Assembly: GCF_964273065.1 (NCBI RefSeq)
Contig: NZ_OZ186815.1
Span: 3,472,001 to 3,536,000, forward strand
Direction of reading: 5' to 3'
Origin: Nocardiopsis dassonvillei_B
GTDB taxonomy: Bacteria; Actinomycetota; Actinomycetes; Streptosporangiales; Streptosporangiaceae
DNA length: 64,000 nt
The notes beneath the pieces are model-generated. The model searched no databases. It was given only the letters and a program-made list of their open reading frames with translations, and was not told the origin of the DNA. Below, in pieces: positions 17,184-24,873 of the stretch (its first letter is position 1; each line of letters starts with the position of its first letter). Made by a program: the position numbers and the translations under genes.

Positions 17184-17786
17184 ATGGTCACCATGTTCTG
17201 GTTCGCGTTGGCGATCGATCTGGTCGCGATCACCCTGCTGTCGTACGTCCTCTACTTCCGCCGCCACGGCCGGCGGGACCTGCTGCTCGCCTACGTGGCG
17301 CTCAACACCGGCATCTTCGCGGTCGTGTCCATGATGACCGGTCAGGAGGTGGGGCTGGCCGTCGGGTTCGGGCTGTTCGGAGTGCTGTCGATCCTGCGGC
17401 TGCGCTCCGACCTCATCAGCCAGGGAGAGATCGGGTACTACTTCACGGCCATCGCCCTGGGGCTGGTCAACGCGGTGGCGGCCTCGGCGCCGTGGGTGCT
17501 GCTGGGGCTCAACGTCCTGCTGCTGACCGTGATGTACGTGGCCGACCACCCCCGTCTCCTGTCCCGGCACGAACGGAGGATGCTCACCCTGGACGCGGTC
17601 CACGAGGACCCGGTGGCACTGCGCCAGGACCTGTCCGCACGGCTGCGGGCACGGGTGACCCGGGTGGACGTGGTCGAGGTCGACTACGTGCGGGACCTGA
17701 TGGTGGTGGACGTGCGGTTCCGGTCGCCGGTGCCGGGCGCGCTGCCCGCCCGCGGCGGTTCGGCCTCCAGGTGGGAGGGGCGGTGA
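17184..17786 (+). CDS. DUF4956 membrane protein, partner of VTC-type polymerase
   Basis: The 200-residue protein has four or five membrane helices in its first 130 residues (for example VGLAVGFGLFGVLSILRLRS, with the conserved RLRSDLISQGEIGYYFTAIA block of DUF4956). A cytoplasmic tail with alternating strands (RVTRVDVVEVDYVRDLMVVD) follows. DUF4956 proteins are regularly encoded beside VTC-domain polyphosphate polymerases and are thought to be their membrane partners; the biochemical role is not settled. I use the ATG at 17184, with a second at 17193. No ribosome site is present and the operator lies immediately upstream, so a leaderless transcript is likely. The end overlaps the VTC gene by 4 bases. 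Confidence 0.85.
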   Translation: MVTMFWFALAIDLVAITLLSYVLYFRRHGRRDLLLAYVALNTGIFAVVSMMTGQEVGLAVGFGLFGVLSILRLRSDLISQGEIGYYFTAIALGLVNAVAASAPWVLLGLNVLLLTVMYVADHPRLLSRHERRMLTLDAVHEDPVALRQDLSARLRARVTRVDVVEVDYVRDLMVVDVRFRSPVPGALPARGGSASRWEGR

Positions 17787-18544
17787 GCGGACCGGCGGGG
17801 CTGCCCGCGCTGTCCCTGGAGGAGATCAACGCGCGGGCCGCCCTGGTGACCCGGACCTGCCGCAAGTACCTGGTGCCCGAAGAGGTGGTCTCCGACCTCT
17901 TCTCCCCCGGCCGGTTCGGGGTGCTGACCATCGGCGGGCGGACCTCGTTCCGGTACTCCTCCACCTACCTGGACACCCCCGACCTGCGCTGCTTCCGGGA
18001 CCACCGGCAGGGGCGGCGGCTGCGGTACAAGGTGCGGGTGCGGACCTACGAGGACACCGGGACGCGGATGTTCGAGATCAAGCTCAAGGGGGCGCGCGGG
18101 GTCACCGACAAGGTGCGGATGGAGCACGACGGGGCGCCCGACCGGCTCACCCCGGCCTCCCGGCGCTTCCTGGACGACACCCTCACCGCGTACGGGATCG
18201 TGCCGCCGGACGAGCTGACGGCGAGCGCCGTCACCGACTACCGGCGGGCGACCGCGGTGGCGCTCTCCGGGCGGGAGCGCGTCACGGTGGACACCGGGCT
18301 GGTGGGGCGGCGCGGCGGATGGTCCGTCGCCATGCGCCCGGGCAGGGCGCTGCTGGAGGTCAAGACGCGCGGCGGGCTCACGGAGACCGAGCGGCGGCTG
18401 CACGCCCTCGGATTCCGCGAGGTGTCGTTCACCAAGTACGCGTCCACCCTGGCGGCCCTGGAGCCGGGACTGCGGGGCAACCGGTGGCGCCGGGCGATGG
18501 CCGCCTGCCTGGACCACCCGGAGTCGGAACGCGACGCCGCCTGA
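17783..18544 (+). CDS. VTC-domain polyphosphate polymerase
   Basis: The 253-residue protein is a single VTC (CYTH-like tunnel) domain. Visible landmarks are the basic and acidic strand pairs of the tunnel: YLDTPDLRCFRDH, GRRLRYKVRVRTYEDTGTRM, FEIKLKGARGVTDKVRMEHD, VTDYRRATAV and ALLEVKTRG, ending in FTKYASTLAAL. In yeast the related Vtc4 domain makes polyphosphate from ATP; bacterial members are assigned the same activity. The GTG start at 17783 overlaps the DUF4956 stop (GTGA) and has GGGAGGGG just upstream. The stop codon directly abuts a parS sequence. Confidence 0.88.
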   Translation: MSGPAGLPALSLEEINARAALVTRTCRKYLVPEEVVSDLFSPGRFGVLTIGGRTSFRYSSTYLDTPDLRCFRDHRQGRRLRYKVRVRTYEDTGTRMFEIKLKGARGVTDKVRMEHDGAPDRLTPASRRFLDDTLTAYGIVPPDELTASAVTDYRRATAVALSGRERVTVDTGLVGRRGGWSVAMRPGRALLEVKTRGGLTETERRLHALGFREVSFTKYASTLAALEPGLRGNRWRRAMAACLDHPESERDAA

Positions 18545-18560
18545 TGTTTCACGTGAAACC
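18545..18560. promoter_or_regulatory. parS centromere site for ParB
   Basis: The 16 bases TGTTTCACGTGAAACC contain the perfect 14-base palindrome GTTTCACGTGAAAC, the near-universal ParB binding sequence. Actinomycete chromosomes carry many copies clustered around oriC. It begins at the base after the VTC stop codon, where it does not disturb coding. I saw no second copy in this window. Confidence 0.88.
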
Positions 18561-18930
18561 CCGGCCCGGCACCTCTGTGAACCGGACCCGCCTCCAGGAA
18601 ACCCCGCGAAAATACTCGAACCCGGCGAGGGGCACGGACCGAGAACCGGCCGGACCCGGAGCCGCGGCCCCGCGGCGGGGGCCGCGGCCGCCCGTCCACG
18701 GCGCGCCCGGATGGGGACCGCCCGGCCGCCGAGCCGCCCGCGGGACCCTCCGGGCCGGGAGCCCGCCGCACCTCCGCACGGCCCCGCCCCCCGCACACGG
18801 GCCCGGGCCGCGGACCGGCCACCGCGAGGCGGCCGTGCGCCCTCCGGGGGCCGCCCGGTGCGCCGGGCGGCCCGCGGTGACCGTGCGACCGGGGAGGGAG
18901 GCGGGAGCCGGGCGCACGGGTCCGGGCGGT
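18561..18930. other. GC-rich intergenic stretch, 370 bases
   Basis: Extremely G+C-rich with no coding signal, promoter or RNA gene that I can support on either strand. Confidence 0.35.
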
Positions 18931-19086
18931 TCAGCCGCCGCCGGAGGTGTCGTCCAGCAGGGAACGCAGCCAGGCGAGGAACTCGCCCTGGCGGCGGACG
19001 GCGCTCTTCTCCTCCTCCGTGAGGTCGTCCGGGATCGGATCGTCGGCCGGATCGGTGTATCCGGAACGGGGTTCGGACTTGTCCAT
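18931..19086 (-). CDS. Small acidic protein, 51 aa
   Basis: A short open frame begins MDKSEPRSGYTDPADDPIPD and continues DLTEEEKSAVRRQGEFLAWL, ending RSLLDDTSGGG. The ATG at 19086 has GGAG about 8 bases upstream. The composition is acidic at the start with one amphipathic helix, and codon third positions are strongly G/C, as expected for a real gene here. No family recognised; cytoplasmic by lack of any hydrophobic segment. It stands alone in an otherwise empty region. Confidence 0.5.
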   Translation of the reverse strand: MDKSEPRSGYTDPADDPIPDDLTEEEKSAVRRQGEFLAWLRSLLDDTSGGG

Positions 19087-19577
19087 GGTCGGCTCCGTGG
19101 TCTCTGCGCGGCGGGTCAGCGGGTTCCGCGGGGCGGCGGAGCCGGATGCGGCCGGTCACCCGGGCGGGCGCCGTGCACGGCGGGCCCGGGGCGCGGGGCG
19201 CCTCGCTCCGCCGGGGAGCCCCCGTCGGCGGGGCACCGCGCGGCCGCGGGCTCAGAGCTGTTCGGGCAGCGGTATCGCGCCATACGCGCACACCTCCGGT
19301 CAGGGTGCCGGGCGGGGGCCCGGCAGTGACGTCGTCGGGAGGGGCACCGCGCGGTCGTGACCGCCAGGCCGGACCGCCCGGTGCCATGCTCGGGCCGAAC
19401 GGGGTCGGGCACACTGGAGGTGTGACCGCCAACCGCTCCACCGCCTACCGGCCAGCACTCGACCGCTGGCTTTACAGGGGCTAAACCCTTGCATGTGACG
19501 ACAGTAACCCACCCTTTCGCCCACTGCAATAGGGGGGCTAAAGTCGACCGTGGAGCACCCTGAAGTGAGGATTCGCC
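19087..19577. other. Intergenic region before the UTRA regulator, 491 bases
   Basis: The first 330 bases are GC-rich without coding signal. The last 130 are less GC-rich and contain TTGCAT near 19,492, TAACCC near 19,507 and TAAAGT near 19,538, which could serve the regulator promoter. None is decisive. Confidence 0.35.
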
Positions 19578-20393
19578 TTGGATGCAAGGACTTTGCACGA
19601 CATAGCCGCCATGTCCGATCCGCTGGACCGGGCCCGTGCTGCGTCAGCCGCCATGACCACCTTGCAGGGGCAGAGCGTCGAACTGTCCCGCATCCGCAGG
19701 GCCGCGATCATCGAGGCGCAACAGGGCGGCATGCTCCAGGAGGACATCGCCCGGCACCTGGGCGTGTCCCCCGGCCGGATCTCCCAGATGAAGAAGGCCG
19801 GCTCCGCCGAGCCCGAACACCGGGCGCCCACCGGGCCGACCGGGCCGAGACCGAGCGTGCTCGTACAGCGGGCACTGCCGACCCCGCCCGCCACCCGCGC
19901 CTCCAGGTCGCTGTACCTCACCGAGGCCGAGCAGCAGGGGCTCGTCCCGGAGCGGAAGATGCTCTTCGTCGGCCAGGAGCCCGCAAGCGAGCACGTCGCC
20001 CTGGGCCTGCGGACCGAGCCCGGTGACAGCGTCATCGCCCGCCGGAAGATGTTCTGGGCCAACGACGTCCCGGTCAGGATCTCGACCTCGTACTTCCGCG
20101 TGGACGTCGGCGAGAACACCCGCCTGGACGGCGAGGGCTTCGTACTGCCCACCCTCCAGAGCGCGATCGAGGACCTGGGCCACCGGTTCGGCCACGCGGT
20201 CGAGACACTGACCGCGCGCCCGGCGACCCCCTACGAGGCCGACCTGCTGGACATACCCGGCGAGTGGGTGGTGCAGGTGCTCCGTGTCAGCTACTCCACG
20301 GAGGACGTCCCGATCCACGCCCTGGAGACGATCTGCGCGGCGTCCCGCCACACGTTCCCCATCGGCCAGGCCGTCGGCGGCGACCAGTTCTGA
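19578..20393 (+). CDS. UTRA-domain transcriptional regulator with XRE-like HTH
   Basis: The 271-residue protein has a C-terminal UTRA ligand-binding domain (about 115-265: RKMLFVGQEPASEHVALGLR, TSYFRVDVGENTRL, ALETICAASRHTF). This domain normally follows a GntR winged helix. Here the N-terminal 75 residues instead carry a simple helix-turn-helix (QEDIARHLGVSPGRISQMKK). It starts at TTG 19578, with GTGAGG 7 bases upstream; no better ATG exists. Likely a repressor that releases DNA on binding a small molecule; target unknown. A terminator hairpin follows at 20,411-20,434. Confidence 0.8.
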   Translation: MDARTLHDIAAMSDPLDRARAASAAMTTLQGQSVELSRIRRAAIIEAQQGGMLQEDIARHLGVSPGRISQMKKAGSAEPEHRAPTGPTGPRPSVLVQRALPTPPATRASRSLYLTEAEQQGLVPERKMLFVGQEPASEHVALGLRTEPGDSVIARRKMFWANDVPVRISTSYFRVDVGENTRLDGEGFVLPTLQSAIEDLGHRFGHAVETLTARPATPYEADLLDIPGEWVVQVLRVSYSTEDVPIHALETICAASRHTFPIGQAVGGDQF

Positions 20394-20410
20394 CACCCGC
20401 GGACGCCACC

Positions 20411-20434
20411 GCCCCGGTCGAGGACCGGGGCTTT
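20411..20434 (+). terminator. Intrinsic terminator after the UTRA regulator
   Basis: Perfect 9-base arms GCCCCGGTC and GACCGGGGC around GAG, followed by TTT. It lies between convergent genes. Confidence 0.72.
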
Positions 20435-20463
20435 CGCCCACGTCGGCGGGTGGGGGCCGGGCG

Positions 20464-21060
20464 CTACCGGGCGGCGCTCCGGTCCCGCCCGGCGGCGCCG
20501 GATCCGTGCCTCCCACCGCTCCCGATCTCCCAGAGCGGGCCGAACACGAACCACAGGCCCACCACGACCCACAGGCGGCCGATCCACCCCAGCAGCATCT
20601 CCCGGTCCCCCGGCGCCGCGAACAGGGCGACCAGCACGAGCAGTGCGACCGAGGCGATCGCGGCGGCGTTCACCACGCGGTACCACTCGCGCATCAGGTG
20701 CGCGCGCTTCTCCGGTCCCCGCCGGGGCGGCCGGACCGGGGCGGGCCCGCCCGCGAAGCGGTGGGCGAACCGCACGTCCGCCCACCGCACGATCGCGGGC
20801 CCGAACGCGACGCTGAACCCGAGGTACACCGCGGCCAGAACGTGGATCGCACCCGCCTGCGCGCCTGAGCGCAGGTCCAGGGCGGTCGCCGCCACCAGCA
20901 CCACGTCCAGCAGCGGGATGGACCACAGCACCAGCGTGCTCAGGAGACGCCACCGGAACAGGTAGCGCAGGGCCAGCCCCAGTCCGAGCAGCACCCACAG
21001 CCCGACCTCGCACATGACGATCACCGCGGCGACGGGGTTCTCGGCGATCAGCTCGGACAC
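20464..21060 (-). CDS. Integral membrane protein, 198 aa
   Basis: Starting at GTG 21060, which has a strong AGGAGG 5 bases upstream, the protein shows about five hydrophobic helices (for example VAAVIVMCEVGLWVLLGLGL, STLVLWSIPLLDVVLVAATA, VALLVLVALFAAPG). It has no family motif that I recognise. The basic loop RPPRRGPEKRAHLMREWYRV is probably cytoplasmic. It is divergent from a TetR gene, and the palindrome between them (21,104-21,119) makes it the likely target of that repressor, so it may be an efflux or envelope protein. Confidence 0.7.
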   Translation of the reverse strand: MSELIAENPVAAVIVMCEVGLWVLLGLGLALRYLFRWRLLSTLVLWSIPLLDVVLVAATALDLRSGAQAGAIHVLAAVYLGFSVAFGPAIVRWADVRFAHRFAGGPAPVRPPRRGPEKRAHLMREWYRVVNAAAIASVALLVLVALFAAPGDREMLLGWIGRLWVVVGLWFVFGPLWEIGSGGRHGSGAAGRDRSAAR

Positions 21061-21081
21061 GGGGGCCTCCTGGGTTTTTGG

Positions 21082-21119
21082 TAGCACAACCGTATCAGGA
21101 CAGTAGCACAGTTGTGCTA
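21082..21119. promoter_or_regulatory. TetR-type operator between divergent genes
   Basis: A perfect palindrome TAGCACA-GT-TGTGCTA sits at 21,104-21,119, 11 bases before the TetR start codon. An extra half-site TAGCACAAC lies at 21,082-21,090, 22 bases away, nearer the membrane-protein gene. The placement fits a repressor controlling both directions. Confidence 0.75.
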
Positions 21120-21129
21120 GCATGTACCC

Positions 21130-21741
21130 ATGCCCAAGTTGATCGACCACGGACACCGCAGGGAGGAGATCGCCGAGGCCGTCTGGCGCGTGATCCTGCG
21201 CGAGGGTGTCGCCGCCGTCTCCGTGCGCACCGTCGCGGCCGAGGCGGGCCTGGCCGTCGGCTCCGTACGGCACGTCTTCCCCAGCAAGGCCGAGCTGCTG
21301 GAGTTCTCCATGTCGCTGGTCTACGAGCGCGCCAGGTCGCGGGTCGAGCGGCACCTCGGCCTGTCCGACCCGCGCGCCCTGGCCGAGCACGTGCTCCACG
21401 AGTTCCTGCCGCTGGACGACACCCGCCGGGCCGAGATGGAGCTGGACGTGGCGATCATCGCCGAGATGCCCGCCCACCCGGGCCTGCGCGCCATCCGCGA
21501 CAAGGCCCACCAGGGGTTGCGCGAGGCCTGCCGCCTGGTGGTCCTCCACCTGCGCGACACCGGCGGGATCCGTTCCGGGGCCGACGTGGACCTGGAGACG
21601 GCCCGCCTGCACGCGCTCGTCGACGGCCTCGCCCTGCACGGCCTCGTCGGGGCACCGGAGCAGAGGGCCGCGGCGGATCGGGCCGTCCGCGTGCTGGCCG
21701 AGCACCTGCACTCGCTGCGGCCGCCCGGAGAGGGGAGATGA
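21130..21741 (+). CDS. TetR-family repressor
   Basis: The 203-residue protein has an N-terminal TetR helix-turn-helix (REEIAEAVWRVILREGVAAV, VRTVAAEAGLAVGSVRHVFP, SKAELL) and an all-helical ligand domain resembling the BetI/TetR_C_6 type (MELDVAIIAEMPAHPGLRAI). Start at ATG 21130, close to the operator with no ribosome site, so the mRNA may be leaderless. It should repress itself and the divergent membrane-protein gene by binding the palindrome at 21,104-21,119. A 118-residue protein is encoded 1 base after its stop codon. Confidence 0.9.
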   Translation: MPKLIDHGHRREEIAEAVWRVILREGVAAVSVRTVAAEAGLAVGSVRHVFPSKAELLEFSMSLVYERARSRVERHLGLSDPRALAEHVLHEFLPLDDTRRAEMELDVAIIAEMPAHPGLRAIRDKAHQGLREACRLVVLHLRDTGGIRSGADVDLETARLHALVDGLALHGLVGAPEQRAAADRAVRVLAEHLHSLRPPGEGR

Positions 21742-21742
21742 C

Positions 21743-22099
21743 ATGGGAAGTGCGGAAAAACGGCTCGAGCGCTTCGTCCGGGCCCGGATCGCGGAGGCCC
21801 CGCCCGGGGACCCCGTCGCACGCTCCCACCGCGCCCTGGTGGCCGTCCTCGACGCCCTGCGCCGGGAGGCCTCCGCCGAGGAGGACCTGGCCTGGGCGGA
21901 GGCCGCCACCGGGTGGTTCGACGGCTGGTTCGACGGCGACGGCCACCCGCCCTGGTCATCGGGCTCCGAGCTGTGGGCCGAGAGCGCCGAGGCGACGGCC
22001 GCGGCCGTCGCCGCCCGCGTGCTCGCCTGCATGGCGCTGGTCCACGCCGGCCACCCCGACTACGACCCGGCGTGGGCGAGGGCGGCCCCCGCGGCCTGA
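21743..22099 (+). CDS. Hypothetical protein co-transcribed with TetR, 118 aa
   Basis: The ATG at 21743 follows AGGGGAGATGAC, and the gene begins 1 base past the TetR stop codon, so the two are one unit. The sequence is helical and rich in Ala, Glu and Trp (AEAATGWFDGWFDGDGHPPW, WAESAEATAAAVAARVLACM). There is no signal peptide or clear membrane span. I know no family for it. A strong bidirectional terminator follows at 22,169-22,202. Confidence 0.65.
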   Translation: MGSAEKRLERFVRARIAEAPPGDPVARSHRALVAVLDALRREASAEEDLAWAEAATGWFDGWFDGDGHPPWSSGSELWAESAEATAAAVAARVLACMALVHAGHPDYDPAWARAAPAA

Positions 22100-22168
22100 G
22101 AGGGGCGGGCCGCCGCCCCGTATCCGAAGCGGGGCGGTGGCCCTCGCCGACCGCCCCTTCCCGCTACA

Positions 22169-22202
22169 GAGGGGGAGGATCGACCCTCCGATCCTCCCCC
22201 TC
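22169..22202. terminator. Bidirectional terminator hairpin
   Basis: Fourteen-base perfect arms GAGGGGGAGGATCG and CGATCCTCCCCCTC around ACCCTC. It lies between the convergent 118-residue protein gene and the copper ATPase gene. Confidence 0.78.
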
Positions 22203-22243
22203 CGCGCGTCTGCGCGCCACCCCTCTCCGCCACCGCGGTCCGC

Positions 22244-24628
22244 TCAGCGTTCGGCCTGCGACAGGTCCACCCTCCGCAGCAGCTGTGCGTTGAGCGCCAC
22301 GATGACCGTCGACAGGCTCATCAGCACCGCGCCCACAGCCGGGGCCAGCACGAAGCCGACCGGGGCCAGCACACCCGCCGCCAGTGGCACCGCGAGCACG
22401 TTGTACCCCGCCGCCCAGACCAGGTTCTGGACCATCTTGCGGTAGCTCGCCCGCGACAGCCCGCGCACCGCCACGACGCCCCTCGGGTCGTCGGAGGCCA
22501 GCACCACGCCGGCCGACTCGATGGCCACGTCGGTGCCCGCGCCGATCGCGATGCCGACGTCCGCCCTGGCCAGGGCCGGGGCGTCGTTGACCCCGTCGCC
22601 GACCATGGCGACCGTGCGCCCGCGCTCCTGGAGGTCGCGCACCACGGCGTCCTTCTGGTCCGGCAGGACCTGCGCGAACACCTCGTCCAGCCCCAGGTCC
22701 GCGGCGACCGCGTCGGCCACGTTGCGGGCGTCACCGGTGACCATGGCCACCGCCACCCCCTGCTCCTTCAGCCGCCGCACGGCCGCCCGGGACTCGGGCC
22801 GCACCTCGTCCGCCAGGGCGATCGCCCCCGCGACCGCGTCCCCCGCGATCACGTGCAGCACCGTGGCGCCCCGTTCCCGCCAGGGCCGGGTGCGCTCCCC
22901 GAGGTCCCCCGGCTCGGTCAGGCCCAGGGACTCCAGCAGCGCGGGGCCGCCCACGTGCACGGTCCCACCGTCCACCTCGGCCCGTACCCCGCGGCCGGTC
23001 AGCGACCGGAAGCCGGTGGCGGCGGGCACGCCCCCCGCCTCCCGCGCGGCCCGGACCACGGCGCGGGCCAGCGGGTGCTCGGAGTCTCCCTCGACCGCCC
23101 CCGCCAGGGCCAGCACCCGGTCGGCGTCCCCGCCCGCCGCGGCGGCGTGGTCGATGACGGCCGGGGCGCCCCTGGTCAGGGTGCCGGTCTTGTCGAACAG
23201 GACGGTGTCCACCAGGCGGGTGCGCTCCAGTGCCAGCCGGTCCTTGACGAGGATGCCGTTGCGCGCGGACAGCGCCGTGGAGATCGCGATGACCAGCGGG
23301 ATGGCCAGCCCCAGCGCGTGCGGGCAGGCGATGACCAGCACCGTGACGGTGCGTTCGACGGCCTCGGTGGGCTCGCCCAGCACCGACCAGACGACGGCGG
23401 TGACGACCGCGGCGCCCAGCGCGAACCAGAACAGCAGCCCCGCCGCGCGGTCGGCCAGCACCTGGGAGCGGGAGGTGGAGGCCTGCGCCTCGGCGACCAG
23501 CCGCTGGATGCCCGCCAGGGTGGTGTCCTCGCCGACCGCGTCCACCCGGACCCGGACGGCGGAGTCGGTGGCCACGGTCCCGGCGACCACCCGGTCGCCG
23601 GAGCCCCGCGTGACGGTGCGGGACTCACCGGTGATCATGGACTCGTCCACGGCCGCGGAACCCTGCACGACGGTGCCGTCGGCGGGCACCCGGCCGCCGG
23701 AGCGGACCAGCACGGTGTCGCCGGCGCCCAGGTCGGAGACGGCGACCTCCTCGACCGCTCCGTCGGCGCCGACCCGCTCGGCGCGGTCCGGCAGCAGCGC
23801 GGCCAGCGCCTCCAGGGCGCCGGAGGCCTGGCCAAGGGCGCGCATCTCCAGCCAGTGGCCGAGCAGCATCACCACGACCAGCAGGACCAGCTCCCACCAG
23901 AAGTCCAGTGCCATGCCCACCACGCCGAAGGTGGCCAGCAGGCTGGAGCCGAAGGCGACGGTGATGGCCATCGCGACCAGGGTCATCATCCCCGGCCTGC
24001 GGGTCCTGAGCTCGCCCGCGACCCCCGCGAGGAAGGGCCGACCGCCGTAGAGGTAGACGGCGGTGCCCAGTACCGGCGGCACCCAGGCGAGGGCGGAGGG
24101 CACGTGGTAGCCCAGCCATCCGGAGACCATGTGGCTGGTGAACACCACGGGGAGGCTGAGCAGCAGGCTCCACCAGAACCGCGTCCGGAACATCGCCGCG
24201 TGGTCCCCGTGACCGCCGCCGTGCCCCGCGTGTCCTCCGTGCCCGTGGCCTTCGTGGCCGCCCTGCCCGGAGTGCCCGGAGTGCTCGGAGGGGTGCGCGT
24301 GACCGCCGTGGCCGGCGGCCTCACCGTGGCCCGTGCGACCCGAGCTCGCCCCGTGGCCCGCGTGGTCCTCGGCGACGCCGCCCTCCTGATCCATGTGGCC
24401 GGCGTGCCCCGGGTGGTCGGCGTGACCGGTGCCGTCCGCGGAGGCACGGCCACCGCGACCGGAGGCATCACCACGGCCCGCGTGGCCGGTGTGCCCGACG
24501 GAGTCCCCGTGGCCGCCGTGACCGGTGTGCGCAGAGTGCTCCGCGGGGGTGGCCGGGTGTGGGGCGGGGGCGCCGCGGCGGCGGTCCCCCTCGGGGTGTC
24601 GGTCGTCGTCGTGGTCCTGTGCGCTCAT
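22244..24628 (-). CDS. copB: Copper-transporting P1B-type ATPase with His-rich N-terminus (CopB-like)
   Basis: The 794-residue pump has the CopB-type signature CPH (VIACPHALGLAIPLV) in membrane helix 6 rather than CPC. The phosphorylation motif is DKTGTLTRG, and TGES-like MITGESRTV and hinge MVGDGVNDAPALA are present. The first 145 residues are a His/Gly-rich metal-binding tail (many HGGHG and HAGHG units) instead of CxxC domains, as in P1B-3 copper or silver exporters. It uses ATP to move copper out of the cytoplasm. Two CsoR-like palindromes precede the start (24,652-24,668 and 24,717-24,733), so it should be induced by copper. No csoR or chaperone gene is next to it. Confidence 0.92.
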   Translation of the reverse strand: MSAQDHDDDRHPEGDRRRGAPAPHPATPAEHSAHTGHGGHGDSVGHTGHAGRGDASGRGGRASADGTGHADHPGHAGHMDQEGGVAEDHAGHGASSGRTGHGEAAGHGGHAHPSEHSGHSGQGGHEGHGHGGHAGHGGGHGDHAAMFRTRFWWSLLLSLPVVFTSHMVSGWLGYHVPSALAWVPPVLGTAVYLYGGRPFLAGVAGELRTRRPGMMTLVAMAITVAFGSSLLATFGVVGMALDFWWELVLLVVVMLLGHWLEMRALGQASGALEALAALLPDRAERVGADGAVEEVAVSDLGAGDTVLVRSGGRVPADGTVVQGSAAVDESMITGESRTVTRGSGDRVVAGTVATDSAVRVRVDAVGEDTTLAGIQRLVAEAQASTSRSQVLADRAAGLLFWFALGAAVVTAVVWSVLGEPTEAVERTVTVLVIACPHALGLAIPLVIAISTALSARNGILVKDRLALERTRLVDTVLFDKTGTLTRGAPAVIDHAAAAGGDADRVLALAGAVEGDSEHPLARAVVRAAREAGGVPAATGFRSLTGRGVRAEVDGGTVHVGGPALLESLGLTEPGDLGERTRPWRERGATVLHVIAGDAVAGAIALADEVRPESRAAVRRLKEQGVAVAMVTGDARNVADAVAADLGLDEVFAQVLPDQKDAVVRDLQERGRTVAMVGDGVNDAPALARADVGIAIGAGTDVAIESAGVVLASDDPRGVVAVRGLSRASYRKMVQNLVWAAGYNVLAVPLAAGVLAPVGFVLAPAVGAVLMSLSTVIVALNAQLLRRVDLSQAER

Positions 24629-24651
24629 GTCCCTCTCCTCTCCCCCGGAAC

Positions 24652-24668
24652 ATACCCCGCAGGGGTAT
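24652..24668. promoter_or_regulatory. CsoR-like copper operator 1
   Basis: The 17-base sequence ATACCCC-GCA-GGGGTAT is a perfect inverted repeat with the G/C-core, A/T-flank pattern of CsoR operators. It lies 24 bases upstream of the copB start codon. Confidence 0.75.
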
Positions 24669-24716
24669 ACACCGGACGGATCGCCGCACCGCTAGGCCTC
24701 TCTCCCTCCTAGTGAT

Positions 24717-24733
24717 ATACCCCGTAGGGGTAT
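24717..24733. promoter_or_regulatory. CsoR-like copper operator 2
   Basis: ATACCCC-GTA-GGGGTAT, identical arms to operator 1 and 65 bases away from it. Two sites on one promoter suggest tight or cooperative repression. Confidence 0.75.
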
Positions 24734-24833
24734 TCCCGCAAGGCCCGGAGGACACCTTGCGCAAGGAATGCTCTCGTGCCACGGCGGGGGCCGGCGGCGT
24801 CAGGGGATGTGCGCCGCACCCGGGAACGACGAA

Positions 24834-24867
24834 GGGGGCGCGGACCCCGTCGGCCCGCGCCCCCTTT
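24834..24867. terminator. Hairpin downstream of the PAP2 gene
   Basis: Arms GGGGGCGCGG and CCGCGCCCCC close an 11-base loop, with TTT on the plus-strand side. It sits just past the PAP2 stop codon (minus strand). Confidence 0.55.
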
Positions 24868-24873
24868 CCCTGT

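Noticed and set aside
18545..18560. Treating the parS region as the replication origin
   Set aside because: No cluster of DnaA boxes and no dnaA or dnaN gene is present; only a single centromere site is visible.
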